Shown here: piece by piece, positions 37,522-46,943 of the stretch | How positions within the stretch are numbered: the stretch's first letter is position 1 | Layout of the letters: each line of letters starts with the position of its first letter | Assembly: GCF_039994875.1 (NCBI RefSeq) | Contig: NZ_CP121196.1 | Span: forward strand, 5,766,001 to 5,830,000 | Length of the DNA stretch: 64,000 nt | Source: Telmatobacter sp. DSM 110680 | Lineage (GTDB): Bacteria; Acidobacteriota; Terriglobia; Terriglobales; Acidobacteriaceae | Direction: 5' to 3' | The notes under the pieces: model-generated | The model's input: only the letters and a program-made list of their open reading frames with translations | Told to the model about the DNA's origin: nothing | Databases searched by the model: none | Position numbers and translations under genes: made by a program

Positions 37522-38580
37522 ATGAGCAACGAGAGCGAAGGCAAGCTAAACGAGACCGAAGGCACTAGTGACGCGACTCCGCATGGGATGACGCGCCGCG
37601 AAGCGCTGTTGCAATTGCTGCGCGTGGGCGGCATCGCGGCTGGTGCGGCAGGCGGCGGCGTCTGGCTCAGCGAGCGCAGCCGCCGTCCCGTGCCTGTCCT
37701 TGCACAACAAGCGCGGAAAGATCATCGCATCACCTCGAACAAGCAGTGGCCAAATCTCACGGTGGCACAGTACGCGATGGATGGAAGCGGTCCGCAATCT
37801 GGCGAACCGCGTGCTCTCGTGCAGAGAGCTCTCGAGAATCTCGGCGGCATGAGCCGATTCATCGCCCACCAGGATGTCGTGGTCATCAAACCCAACATCG
37901 CTTGGGACCGCACACCCGAACAGGCCGCTAACACCAATCCTGAGCTGGTAGCGGAAGTTGTGCGTCAATGTTGGCAAGCTGGCGCGAAACGCGTCATCGT
38001 TACCGACGTGAGTTGCAACGAAGCCCAGCGTTGTTCCCATCGCTCGGGAATTGAAGCAGCCGCACGATCCGCTGACGCCGAAGTCATTCTGCCTGATCCC
38101 GAAAAGTTCCGCGAGGTAGATATGGGCGGCGTGGTGCTCAAAAGCTGGCCCGTGTTCACGCCATTTCTCGAAGCCGATAAAATTCTCAATCTTCCCATCG
38201 CCAAACATCACGAACTTACCGGCGCCACACTCGGGATGAAGAATTGGTACGGCATTCTTGGCGGCCAGCGTAACCGTCTCCATCAGCAGATTCACCAAAG
38301 CCTCGCCGATCTCGCTGCCTTCATGTTGCCTACTCTGACCATCATGGATTGCTACCGCATCTTGGTGCGTAACGGCCCGACCGGCGGCAACCTCGAAGAC
38401 GTCGTGCTTAAAAAGACCGTCGTCGCCGGGACCGATCCTGTGGCTCTCGATGCATATGTAGCCAAAGCTTATTGGAATCTCGACGCCGAGCACTTGCCGT
38501 ATTTGCAGTTGGCTGCAAATCGCGGTCTTGGGGTTGTGGAGTTCGAAAAGCTTGACGTTCAGGTAAGCCAGTTGGCTTAA
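37522..38580 (+). CDS. DUF362 protein with Tat-like signal, copy 2
   Basis: A 352-residue paralogue of the previous product, 13 bases downstream. The N-terminus carries TRREALLQLLRVGGIAAGAA as a Tat-type signal after a 23-residue polar lead. The core shows VVIKPNIAWDRTPEQAANTN, ILNLPIAKHHELTGATLGMK and NWYGILGG. It keeps six or more conserved His/Cys/Asp positions near VIVTDVSCNEAQRC. Two diverged copies side by side suggest a heterodimer or two sequential steps. Confidence 0.85.
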   Translation: MSNESEGKLNETEGTSDATPHGMTRREALLQLLRVGGIAAGAAGGGVWLSERSRRPVPVLAQQARKDHRITSNKQWPNLTVAQYAMDGSGPQSGEPRALVQRALENLGGMSRFIAHQDVVVIKPNIAWDRTPEQAANTNPELVAEVVRQCWQAGAKRVIVTDVSCNEAQRCSHRSGIEAAARSADAEVILPDPEKFREVDMGGVVLKSWPVFTPFLEADKILNLPIAKHHELTGATLGMKNWYGILGGQRNRLHQQIHQSLADLAAFMLPTLTIMDCYRILVRNGPTGGNLEDVVLKKTVVAGTDPVALDAYVAKAYWNLDAEHLPYLQLAANRGLGVVEFEKLDVQVSQLA

Positions 38581-38775
38581 CCGCACACAACATCATCTTT
38601 CGAGATTTCACTGTAGAATCCCATTGGGGCTGCGATGATGCCGTGCTCCTCAGAACACTTCCTCAGTCACACAGAAGGGTGCTAATCCGCCAAACACAAC
38701 AACCCTGCATCGAACTAGTCTTGCACTATAAAAGCGTTTCGTTTCCAAGTCCCGTCAAGTCGAAAGGGTGCCGCA

Positions 38776-39384
38776 GTGACGTTGAGCGTGCAAGAGCAGT
38801 TCGGACAGATTGATATTTATGTCTTCGATCAAATTCTGCGCGGAAACATCGCACGCGGGATGCGCGTGCTCGATGCCGGTTGCGGATACGGGCGCAATCT
38901 CGTTTACCTGATGCGCGAAGGATGCGAGATCTTTGCGCTGGATCAGGATCCTGCGGGCGTTGACCATGTTCGCGCGCTGTCTGAGTCATTGGGAACGAAC
39001 CTGCTCGCGGAGAATTTTCAAGTTGGTGCAATCGAGCACATGCCGTTCGCCGACGCTCTTGCAGACGTAGTGATCTGTTCGTCGGTTCTCCACTTCGCCC
39101 GCGATGACGAGCATTTTCGAGCGATGCTTGCCGAACTCTGGCGAGTGTTAAAGCCCGGCGGCATGTTGTTCTGCCGACTGGGATCGCGCATCGGAATGGA
39201 TTTCGAGAGAGTTGGCGGCAATCGCTTCATCGTCGGAGATGGCTCCAAGTGGTACCTCGTCGACGAAGAAATGCTCTTGGATCTAACTGAAGAGATGAAC
39301 GCGGTGCTGGTAGATCCCTTGAAGACAACCATCGTGCAGGACTATCGCTGTATGACAACATGGGTGCTGAGAAAAAGAGGATGA
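38776..39384 (+). CDS. Class I SAM-dependent methyltransferase
   Basis: A 202-residue methyltransferase starting at GTG after CGAAAGGG. The SAM site is VLDAGCGYGRNLVYLMREG (about residues 33-51), with the acidic residue in ALDQDP and post-motif ADVVICSSVLHFARDDEHF, of the UbiE/Methyltransf_11 type. It ends in a strand MTTWVLRKRG. Substrate unknown; it may not belong to the DUF362 module because about 195 bases separate them. Confidence 0.82.
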   Translation: MTLSVQEQFGQIDIYVFDQILRGNIARGMRVLDAGCGYGRNLVYLMREGCEIFALDQDPAGVDHVRALSESLGTNLLAENFQVGAIEHMPFADALADVVICSSVLHFARDDEHFRAMLAELWRVLKPGGMLFCRLGSRIGMDFERVGGNRFIVGDGSKWYLVDEEMLLDLTEEMNAVLVDPLKTTIVQDYRCMTTWVLRKRG

Positions 39385-39464
39385 ATCGACGCGCACCCGT
39401 TTGGACATAGGACTAGCGGGATTTCTAACGGCAGATGGGGAATGCGCGGTTGGGCGCAGATTCC

Positions 39465-39959
39465 TCAGCCGCCGTATGGCATTGGCGGAACTTTGCCCAA
39501 AAGCCGCGCATAAACGCATAAAGCACCGCGATGATGCGCCGTGTGCTCTACCATAGCCCAGACGATTTCGCTCATCGGCTGCCCACCCATGATCGGACCT
39601 GGCGGAAGGGGATGCGCAAGTTCCTCCGGCGTCCTGGACCGAAGGAACTGAACAGCCCGCTCGCACGCAGCGACGAAATTTACGCGTGCCGCCGTAAGCG
39701 ATTTCATCTCCCTCCAGATCCTGCTCTCCTCTTCAAAGTTGAGATCGAATCCTTCTGGCCGCGATGCGCCATCGATGAACCAGTTGAGAGTTTGTGCGGC
39801 ATGCGCCACCTGCTGCGCTACCGTCATCATCTCTTCACGCGGGCGGAACTCCGAGTCAGCCTCTGCCAGAACGCTGGTGGAGCGCTCAAAGAAAACCTTG
39901 CTCGCAAGGATCTGAGTGGCAAAATCATAAAGCGTTGCTGTGTGATTCATGCGCGGCAT
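39465..39959 (-). CDS. DinB-family (DUF664-like) four-helix protein
   Basis: A 164-residue four-helix bundle of the DinB/YfiT type. Metal-ligand His residues are seen in AQQVAHAAQTLNW and AMVEHTAHHRGAL. Relatives act as thiol transferases or have unknown enzyme roles. ATGs at 39959 and 39950 are both possible; the frame extends to 40016 but there runs into the terminator of the next gene. Confidence 0.8.
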   Translation of the reverse strand: MPRMNHTATLYDFATQILASKVFFERSTSVLAEADSEFRPREEMMTVAQQVAHAAQTLNWFIDGASRPEGFDLNFEEESRIWREMKSLTAARVNFVAACERAVQFLRSRTPEELAHPLPPGPIMGGQPMSEIVWAMVEHTAHHRGALCVYARLLGKVPPMPYGG

Positions 39960-39991
39960 AGTAGCAGAGTCGGCAAGATTGCACAGTGAGG

Positions 39992-40032
39992 AACTCAAAA
40001 AAGACGAAAGCCCCACCGGGTCCGGTGAGGCT
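39992..40032 (-). terminator. Terminator of the aldo/keto reductase gene
   Basis: Stem AGCCTCACCGG/CCGGTGGGGCT on the minus strand (one G-U pair) followed by TTCGTCTTTTTTGAG. Confidence 0.9.
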
Positions 40033-40055
40033 CTCGCTGCAAAAATTGTTTTCCG

Positions 40056-41135
40056 TCAGGGTCTGTCGTAGAAGCGGAAGAACAGGGATGGCTTCGCGCA
40101 GGGTTCGGCACGCGCCACCAGTTCCGTCTGCTGCTTGTCGTTGATCGGCGTGAAGTCCCGTGCCAACTGCACGTTCTCTTCAAGCTGCGCAATCGTATCG
40201 CAACCGATAATCACCGTGCTCACCGGTCGCGACAGGGTGTAGTTCATCGCTTCGCGCATGGTCAGCGTGCCGGGCTTGTCGGTCTGGATCGTCATGCCTT
40301 CCCACGAATGTTTCTGCTGCTCGATCGGCGGCGGCGTCCACGTGGAAAGAATGCGTCCACGCCCGGGAATCTTCATTCCGATAATGCCCATCTGCTTTTC
40401 GACTGCCAGCGGCAGCAGTGCTTCGTTGAAGCTGTAGTGATGTGGATCGGCGGCGTTCATCGCCATCAAAATACAGTCGAAATCATGGCGGTGAATGCAC
40501 TCGATCAGCGCTTCGGGCCGGTAATGCCCAGTGATGCCGAGATAGCGCACCACCTTCTGTTGCTGCATGTCGAGCAGAGCCTCCATCGCGCCGCCCTTGG
40601 CAAATATCTGGTCGACGTCAAACATGGTGCCGACGTCGTGCAACTGCCACAGATCCACATGATCGGTTTGCAGCAACTGCAGCGACTTCTCGATCATGCG
40701 CATCGACGCTTCGCGTGTCCGCTCCTTGGTCTTCGTCGCCAGAAACGCTTCGTTGCGGCGCTTCGCCATGACCTTGCCGACATACTGCTCGCTCCAGCGT
40801 TCCGGGCCGCCATAAATCGATGACGTGTCGATGTAGTTCACTCCAAGATCGAGCGCGCGCTCCACAATCGGCACCGCAACGTCAAAGTTGTTTGCCTTCT
40901 CCAGGGACGCCTGTCCACCCAACGAGAAGATGCCCACTTTATAACCCGTTTTGCCCAGATTGCGTGTGGGCATGGCCGCAGGGGTACGAGGGTTCGAAGG
41001 CAAGCCTGGCAGCGATTTGTTCGGCGTCACAGCAAATGCGGACGGCGTAAGAAGCGCTGCGGTCGCCGCACCGCCAATCTTCAAAAAGTCGCGACGGCCC
41101 TTATTGCGGGGCGATGCAGAGGTCTCTTTGCTCAT
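40056..41135 (-). CDS. Aldo/keto reductase with Tat signal
   Basis: A 359-residue protein with a twin-arginine signal (GRRDFLKIGGAATAALL). The (beta/alpha)8 barrel shows LGVNYIDTSSIYGGPERW (Asp and Tyr of the tetrad), MAKRRNEAFLATKTKE (Lys) and DHVDLWQLHDVG (His), and ends with an NADPH-type tail VIIGCDTIAQLEENV. A predicted Tat-exported aldo/keto reductase is unusual for an NADPH enzyme but such forms are common in Acidobacteriota and Planctomycetota. Substrate unknown. Confidence 0.88.
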   Translation of the reverse strand: MSKETSASPRNKGRRDFLKIGGAATAALLTPSAFAVTPNKSLPGLPSNPRTPAAMPTRNLGKTGYKVGIFSLGGQASLEKANNFDVAVPIVERALDLGVNYIDTSSIYGGPERWSEQYVGKVMAKRRNEAFLATKTKERTREASMRMIEKSLQLLQTDHVDLWQLHDVGTMFDVDQIFAKGGAMEALLDMQQQKVVRYLGITGHYRPEALIECIHRHDFDCILMAMNAADPHHYSFNEALLPLAVEKQMGIIGMKIPGRGRILSTWTPPPIEQQKHSWEGMTIQTDKPGTLTMREAMNYTLSRPVSTVIIGCDTIAQLEENVQLARDFTPINDKQQTELVARAEPCAKPSLFFRFYDRP

Positions 41136-41266
41136 GAAGTTGCTCCTCGATCGATCAAAATGCGGGCGACTCCATCATAAACCCGCTTGCTCTGACCATG
41201 GTTTCCAACACGGGAATCAGAAAACCATGCCGATATTTGCTAATCTAACAATCAGGGAGCCCAATC

Positions 41267-41398
41267 ATGAACATTACTTCCCCGTTCCTGGTCGTACCGG
41301 TAATCGTGGCGGTCTTCTTCGCGTGCATTCTGTGGTCAACCGGCGGCACCGCGGATGGAAGAACGGAAGGCAGTCATCCGGAGCACGGCGCACATTGA
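41267..41398 (+). CDS. Small single-pass membrane protein, 43 aa
   Basis: Begins MNITSPFLVVPVIVAVFFAC with one membrane helix and a short Gly/His/Glu tail (TADGRTEGSHPEHGAH). AGGGAGC lies eight bases before the ATG. Too short for usual cut-offs, no family recognised. Confidence 0.55.
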   Translation: MNITSPFLVVPVIVAVFFACILWSTGGTADGRTEGSHPEHGAH

Positions 41399-41498
41399 TT
41401 CCTTTCTGCTCACCTTCCGGGCACAACTGAACGCAACTCTATTCCGACTGGAATTAAATTACATTCCCTGGCGGACCGAGAAACTTCGTAAATAAGAA

Positions 41499-41528
41499 AA
41501 GGCCGCTGCGTAGTGACGCAGCGGCCTT
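41499..41528 (-). terminator. Terminator of the FecR/DUF6600-type gene
   Basis: Perfect 12-bp stem AAGGCCGCTGCG/CGCAGCGGCCTT with loop TAGTGA; minus strand continues TTTTCTTATTTACG. Confidence 0.9.
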
Positions 41529-41543
41529 CGATTTGCAACCCAT

Positions 41544-43898
41544 TTATTGCGGTTTCTTTTCGTCTTTCTTCTCATCCTTCTTCGAGTCTTTATTGTTGTT
41601 CTGTTTCTGATTGTTCGGTGGTGGATTCGGCTGCCGTGGAGCAGCGTCCTGTCTTGGCCTTGGCTGATCGGCCTGACGGTTCGGTGGTGGAGGAGCTTGC
41701 CTTTCCTGCGGCTGATACGTCGGCCGTTGCGGCGGAGGCGCAACGTCCCGCTGTTGTGGCGGAGGCTGAACTGGCCGACTCTGAGGCGGTGGCTCAACTT
41801 CGCGCTGCTGCGGTGGAGGCTGCACCGGGCGACTTTGCGGCGGACTGTTCGCAGGCGGCAGAGGCGTTACATCTTGATGCCGGTTAGGCTGCGTCGGTCC
41901 AAACTCCTGCCGGTTTTGCGGCGGAGCCGGATTCGGTGGCTGCTGCTGATTAGGCCGTGGCTGCTGCTGATAGTTGGGTGGCTGGTTGTTGGGCTGCTGA
42001 TAACTCGGCCGCGCAGGCTGCTGCGTGTTTGGAGGCGGCGGAACCGGTCTTCCATTCGGCTGCACACCAGGAGCCACGGGTTGACGATCCTGCGGCTGTC
42101 GTTCGTTATTGTCCGGCATCGGATTTTGGCGGTCCTGTTGTTGGTAATTTGGTGGCTGAACCGGCCTGCCCGTCGGTTGCACACCGGGGGCTACAGGCTG
42201 CGGACGCTGCTGCTGATTATTGTTTGCCGGTGGATTTTGATTCACCTGTGGATTACCCAACTGGGGATTGATTGGCCGCTGAGTTCCCTGCACGGGAGCA
42301 ACCGGGTTCGCTCGAGGCGCTCCTCCTGGATAAGGACTATTGGGCGCGTTGGGGCGCTGGTCCTGACTGCCCTGTGTTACTGGCATCTGGTTCCCTCGCC
42401 CACGGTTTGGAGCCGGAGCCGCAACAATCGTACGACCGGGTAAAGGCCTGATCTGCGGTTGTTGCCTCACTGGGGGAGCAACCGGAGTGGCACCCGGCCG
42501 GGCAACAATCTGCCTGCCCTGTTGATTGATCAAATTTGGCCTCTGCACCGACACCGGAACCGGTCGTGCCACCGGACGAGAAACGATCGCTCGAGGCGAC
42601 GGAGCTACCTGGGGCTGCTGCAGCGCACGCGCCTGCTGCATCTCCCGCGGGTCAACCCTTACTGCAACATTTCGGACCGAGCGTCCCTGCGCGAAGTCGT
42701 CCTGCCGCATCGCGGTTGCGCCCCGCGTCTGGTTCACATAAGTGATGTTGGTTACGTTGACGACGTTGACGTAAGTGTTCTGCACGTGTACCCGCGGGGC
42801 TTCGCGGATGTTGGTGATGTTCACCCGGTCGATATATTGAGGACTGCACCTGTACCACGGGCGATAGGCTTCTCCCGGCCCTAGTGGGAACCACACCGAA
42901 AGACCGCCTCCGCCGCCACCGAAGTGAACGCCGCCCGCAAACACCACCAGCGCTGGCGACCATACCGGTCGCACATTCACTGGACCAGGTACCCAACCCC
43001 AGCGATTTTCGTAGTTGACCCAACGGCCGTAATGGAAGGGCGCGTATCCCCATGACTCATCTTCAACCCATACCCAGCCCCAGGGATCGCGATCGATCCA
43101 ATGTCCGTAGTGATACGGTTGCCAATCTGCCGGAACATCGCGAGGGAACCACACCGCGCCGTATTCTGTGGCAGGCTGCCAGTCTCCGTACGCATCTAGG
43201 TCAGCCGCGCCTGGAATATCGGGGCTAACGTACTGGAATGAAACCACCCGCGAAAGATGCTGATCGCGCTCCTGGCTCCAGGAATCGAGATCATCCGGCC
43301 CGGCAGGTTGCAGCCACTGCGGATAAACGGGATTCGATCCAGCAAGTTCCAGCGACTGACCATAATCGAGTTCCTGGCGATAATCGCCGGCAGCGGTTAT
43401 GTCTGCGAATTGACCTAGATTCGTGAACACCGTGGCGCCATCGTTCGGCATGACGTCGATACGCAAATCGCCCGAGTTTGCGAATTCGGCATTCCCGTTG
43501 GGCGTGCTGACATCCAGCAGTTGTCGCGGCCACATGCGGTAGCTGTGCAACCGGATCGACCCTTGAGCAACGCCGACATTGATGTTGAATTGTGAATCGT
43601 CGACCAGCGTGATGTCGGTATTCGGCCCGACACGGATATAGGTCTGGCCGACCTGTATCTCGGCTCGTCCGTCCGAATCCGTATAGATGCGGTCGCCCGG
43701 ACCTAGTGGCAAGTTTGGATAGGCCTGGCCCCAATCGTCGGAACTGACTGCCTGTACTGAGACGTTACCGGAGATATAAGAGATGCGGCCGGCTTCAGGA
43801 GGAGGATCATCCTGACCCCGCACCGAAGTGACCATCACCAGCGCAGCAGCGCAAAAGGCGATAATCGGGATCTTTTTGGAGGAGCTGAGAGCAAACAT
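41544..43898 (-). CDS. Exported FecR/DUF6600-type protein with long Pro/Gln-rich tail
   Basis: A 784-residue protein with a signal peptide (IPIIAFCAAALVMVTSVRG). Residues about 35-170 form a FecR-like beta domain (RISYISGNVSVQ, GDRIYTDSDGRAEIQVG). Residues 250-350 are rich in Trp/Tyr with repeats such as GHWIDRDPWGWVWVEDESWG and HYGRWVNYENRWGWVPGP, the DUF6600 pattern. From about 490 on the chain is low complexity (PNRQ, QQRPQPVAPGVQP repeated, then RPVQPPPQQR repeated) and ends in KKDEKKDEKK. Likely a surface or periplasmic structural protein. AAAGGAAC precedes ATG 43898. Confidence 0.82.
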   Translation of the reverse strand: MFALSSSKKIPIIAFCAAALVMVTSVRGQDDPPPEAGRISYISGNVSVQAVSSDDWGQAYPNLPLGPGDRIYTDSDGRAEIQVGQTYIRVGPNTDITLVDDSQFNINVGVAQGSIRLHSYRMWPRQLLDVSTPNGNAEFANSGDLRIDVMPNDGATVFTNLGQFADITAAGDYRQELDYGQSLELAGSNPVYPQWLQPAGPDDLDSWSQERDQHLSRVVSFQYVSPDIPGAADLDAYGDWQPATEYGAVWFPRDVPADWQPYHYGHWIDRDPWGWVWVEDESWGYAPFHYGRWVNYENRWGWVPGPVNVRPVWSPALVVFAGGVHFGGGGGGLSVWFPLGPGEAYRPWYRCSPQYIDRVNITNIREAPRVHVQNTYVNVVNVTNITYVNQTRGATAMRQDDFAQGRSVRNVAVRVDPREMQQARALQQPQVAPSPRAIVSRPVARPVPVSVQRPNLINQQGRQIVARPGATPVAPPVRQQPQIRPLPGRTIVAAPAPNRGRGNQMPVTQGSQDQRPNAPNSPYPGGAPRANPVAPVQGTQRPINPQLGNPQVNQNPPANNNQQQRPQPVAPGVQPTGRPVQPPNYQQQDRQNPMPDNNERQPQDRQPVAPGVQPNGRPVPPPPNTQQPARPSYQQPNNQPPNYQQQPRPNQQQPPNPAPPQNRQEFGPTQPNRHQDVTPLPPANSPPQSRPVQPPPQQREVEPPPQSRPVQPPPQQRDVAPPPQRPTYQPQERQAPPPPNRQADQPRPRQDAAPRQPNPPPNNQKQNNNKDSKKDEKKDEKKPQ

Positions 43899-44151
43899 AA
43901 AAAAGAGTTCCTTTCGTTTTGTACCGCGCCGGTTTATCTCGCCAGGGCTGTGAATCGACCGACAGAAATACACCTAGCTTCTGCAGCTTTCACATACAAC
44001 TTGCTGATTACAACCAGTCTTCTTCGATCGAACTATTGAGAATACTAACCCCGGTCCCTGGAGAAAGTAGTACAAAGATGTTGAAGCTTAATAGGGGACC
44101 GAGGAACCGCTTGGCACGCCGGACCGTATTACGCGGGGTGAGGGTAATCTG
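43899..44151. other. Divergent promoter region, no gene seen
   Basis: About 250 bases between two divergent envelope-protein genes. No clear sigma-70 pair found. Confidence 0.4.
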
Positions 44152-44763
44152 ATGAATCGGAAAGCTATTTGTATTTTGGCCGGAACAGCCTTGGTTACAA
44201 GCATCGCGGGCTGCCGGGTCCATGTAGATAAGGATGCAAACGGTCAAGAAAAGAATGTCCAGGTGGACACACCATTTGGGGGTGTCCACGTAAATACCGA
44301 CCAGATTTCAGCCGCCGATCTAGGCTTGCCGGTGTATCCCGGCGCCGACATCGTGAAAGATAAGGACCACGACAAGTCTGCCGACGTAAACATGGGATTC
44401 GGCGAGTGGACACTGCGGGTGCGGGCCGTCAATTATGCGACTGTCGATTCGCAGGATAAGGTGACGGCTTTCTACAAGAAGGCACTCGGGCGCTACGGCG
44501 ATGTCATTACGTGTCAGGGCAATTCTCCCGTCGGAACGCCCGTTGCGACCTCAGAGGGGCTGACCTGTAGCGATAACGGCAATCACGGAAACGTGAAGAT
44601 TGACGATAAAGATATCGGCGTAAACGGAGGCCTGCAATTAAAGGCGGGCTCGAAACGCCATCAGCATATCGTGGGTTTCCAGGATCCCCTTGACGGAAAA
44701 ACTCGATTCGCACTGGTCGCACTTGATCTGCCTGGCAGCGGCAATGGCAGCAAAAGCGATTAG
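44152..44763 (+). CDS. Lipoprotein, 203 aa, function unknown
   Basis: Lipobox IAGC near residue 21 after a short signal peptide. The mature part contains LGLPVYPGADIVKDKDHDKS, a stretch frequent in exported acidobacterial proteins (LGxPxYPGA), then AVNYATVDSQDKVTAFYKKA. The C-terminus is Gly/Ser-rich. GAGGGT lies eight bases before the ATG. Role unknown. Confidence 0.72.
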   Translation: MNRKAICILAGTALVTSIAGCRVHVDKDANGQEKNVQVDTPFGGVHVNTDQISAADLGLPVYPGADIVKDKDHDKSADVNMGFGEWTLRVRAVNYATVDSQDKVTAFYKKALGRYGDVITCQGNSPVGTPVATSEGLTCSDNGNHGNVKIDDKDIGVNGGLQLKAGSKRHQHIVGFQDPLDGKTRFALVALDLPGSGNGSKSD

Positions 44764-44877
44764 CGAACTAGACGGCTCCTGGTACAAACGCAATCGGCAT
44801 TATTTGCGGGTAATCGGGGTGTAATGACCTAGAATTCCACCACAGGTATCACACCCCAATTCATCGGAGCCCCAAAG

Positions 44878-46659
44878 ATGCTTATTTCAATTGCCCGCCT
44901 TTCCCCGGCGGCGCTGCTGGCCGTTGCCACGGTTTTGTATGCCGCTGATAAAGCGAAGCCCGCGCCGGTCCCCTCAACCGTAGATCCTTACACTGAAGTC
45001 CAGCCCGCTACTGAATCCCTGGACATGACAATGTATCAGCGGATTCGCGATGAAGGCTTGAATCATTCGCACGTGATGGAATTTGGCTCCGCTTTGATGG
45101 ATGGCATTGGCCCCCGTCTCACCGGTTCCCCCAATGCCAAGAAAGCTAATGAGTGGACACGCGACACACTGACAAAAATCGGACTCGAAAATGCGCACCT
45201 AGAAGATTGGGGCGAATTCGGCCTTGGCTGGCAGCAGATGAATACCTGGGCGCGCATGGTCACACCCGACACTGCCGTGCTGATCCTCCAGGCGACTCCG
45301 TGGTCTCCCGCGACATCGGGTCCCGTAACCGGGGACGTAGTCTTCGTCAATATTCAAAACGATAAAGACTTCGATCAATACAAAGGCAAGCTCTCCGGCA
45401 AGATCGTCCTGTACGGCGCCATGCGCGATGTTCCTGTCGGCGACAAACCGCTCTTCGAACGCAACACGGACAAAGATCTCGAAGATATCGCCGTGTTTCC
45501 CGTGAACGGCAATGCGGGCGTTGCCCCGGATATGCAGGCACGCATGCGCAACTTCATGGAACGCATGCGCATGATCGACAAGGTGGCGCAGTTCTTCGCC
45601 GATGAGAAAGTGGCCGCGGTGATTGAACCAAGCCGCGATGGCAAGAACGGCGGCGGCAGCGGCGGCACATTCTTCGACGACAACGGCGCCACACTCGGCC
45701 GCACGCCCTATCTGACCGACAAGCGTGTCAAAATTCCAGTCGCGGTTGCGGCCATCGAAAGCTACGGTCGTCTCTACCGCCTCACGCAGGCGCATGTTCC
45801 CGTGAGCGTCGAAATCAACATCGATACGAAATTCACTGGCGAGCACGAGCACGCCTTCGACACGGTTGCAGAAATTCCCGGTACCGATCCGAAACTGAAA
45901 GATCAGGTTGTGATGCTCGGCGGACACCTAGATAGCTGGATCGCCGGAACCGGGGCAACCGATAATGGAGCCGGAACAATCGTCGCGATGGAAGCTGTTC
46001 GCATCCTGAAAGCCCTCGGAGTCAGGCCCCGTCGCACGATTCGCATCGCCTTATGGACTGGCGAAGAGCAAGGCCTATTCGGATCAAGGGGCTACTGCAG
46101 ACAGCACTTCGGATCTGCCGCACTTTCCACCGCGCCCGATCAGGCGGCGCTCCCCGAATTCATGCGCCGCGCTACCGGCCCACTCGAAGTCAAACCGGAA
46201 CAGAAGCTCGTCTCGGCGTATTTCAACGTCGACAACGGCTCAGGTAAAATTCGCGGCGTTTATCTGCAGGGCAACTCGGCCGTGTCTCCCATTTTTGCGC
46301 AATGGATCGCGCCGCTCAAAGACCTTGGCGTGACCACTTTGACAATGAGAAACACGGGCGGCACTGATCACCTGAGTTTCGATGCAGTTGGAATTCCTGG
46401 CTTCCAATTCATCCAGGATGACCTGGATTATGAAACCCGCACTCATCATTCCAACCAGGACGTGGTGGAGCGGCTTCAACCGGCCGACCTGAAACAGATC
46501 GCGACAGTCGAGGCGATTTTCGTATACAACGCAGCCCAGCGCGACGAGATGATTCCTCGCAAACCGTTGCCCGACCCGGCAGGAGAGGAAAAGCGCCGTG
46601 CGCCCATTGAAGGAATCTTCCCCGGCACTACACTAGCCGCGACTCCGGACAAGCAATAG
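44878..46659 (+). CDS. M28-family zinc peptidase, exported
   Basis: A 593-residue protein with a signal peptide (SPAALLAVATVLYA). A PA (protease-associated) insert lies around residues 150-310, and the M28 metal site is at GGHLDSWIAGTGATDNGAGT (about 348-367), ALWTGEEQGLFGSRGY (about 390) and a late HHSNQDVVERLQ. Likely an extracellular aminopeptidase or carboxypeptidase for amino-acid scavenging. Start is the first ATG at 44878. Confidence 0.88.
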   Translation: MLISIARLSPAALLAVATVLYAADKAKPAPVPSTVDPYTEVQPATESLDMTMYQRIRDEGLNHSHVMEFGSALMDGIGPRLTGSPNAKKANEWTRDTLTKIGLENAHLEDWGEFGLGWQQMNTWARMVTPDTAVLILQATPWSPATSGPVTGDVVFVNIQNDKDFDQYKGKLSGKIVLYGAMRDVPVGDKPLFERNTDKDLEDIAVFPVNGNAGVAPDMQARMRNFMERMRMIDKVAQFFADEKVAAVIEPSRDGKNGGGSGGTFFDDNGATLGRTPYLTDKRVKIPVAVAAIESYGRLYRLTQAHVPVSVEINIDTKFTGEHEHAFDTVAEIPGTDPKLKDQVVMLGGHLDSWIAGTGATDNGAGTIVAMEAVRILKALGVRPRRTIRIALWTGEEQGLFGSRGYCRQHFGSAALSTAPDQAALPEFMRRATGPLEVKPEQKLVSAYFNVDNGSGKIRGVYLQGNSAVSPIFAQWIAPLKDLGVTTLTMRNTGGTDHLSFDAVGIPGFQFIQDDLDYETRTHHSNQDVVERLQPADLKQIATVEAIFVYNAAQRDEMIPRKPLPDPAGEEKRRAPIEGIFPGTTLAATPDKQ

Positions 46660-46681
46660 TCTTACAACCAGTTTTCAAACC

Positions 46682-46711
46682 AAGCCCGCCCGGCGGAAGT
46701 CTGGCGGGCTT
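46682..46711 (+). terminator. Possible terminator after the M28 peptidase
   Basis: Stem AAGCCCGCC/GGCGGGCTT with a 12-base loop, 23 bases after the stop codon. There is no U-run, so efficiency is uncertain. Confidence 0.5.
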
Positions 46712-46943
46712 GCTCATCGCCAGGGTCTGGCGAGCGTACTCCTCTCGGAGGTACCGACGGCCTCTTCGGAACTCCGACACTTTTCCGGCGCCGGAGGCGA
46801 TATCCAGGCTTGAGCCAAAGCGAGAATCAACTTGCTGCTGGCTCGAAGCCATCGCGCTGGGCATTCTGCTACACTTGTCAGAGCGTACCAAGCGGGAAAA
46901 CGCACCAGGCCGCGCCCGATGATACGCATCCGCAAACCAAGTT

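Noticed and set aside
41547..42443. 298-residue Arg/Leu-rich frame on the plus strand
   Set aside because: It is the complement of the Pro/Gln repeat tail of the FecR/DUF6600-type protein and has no independent start signal.
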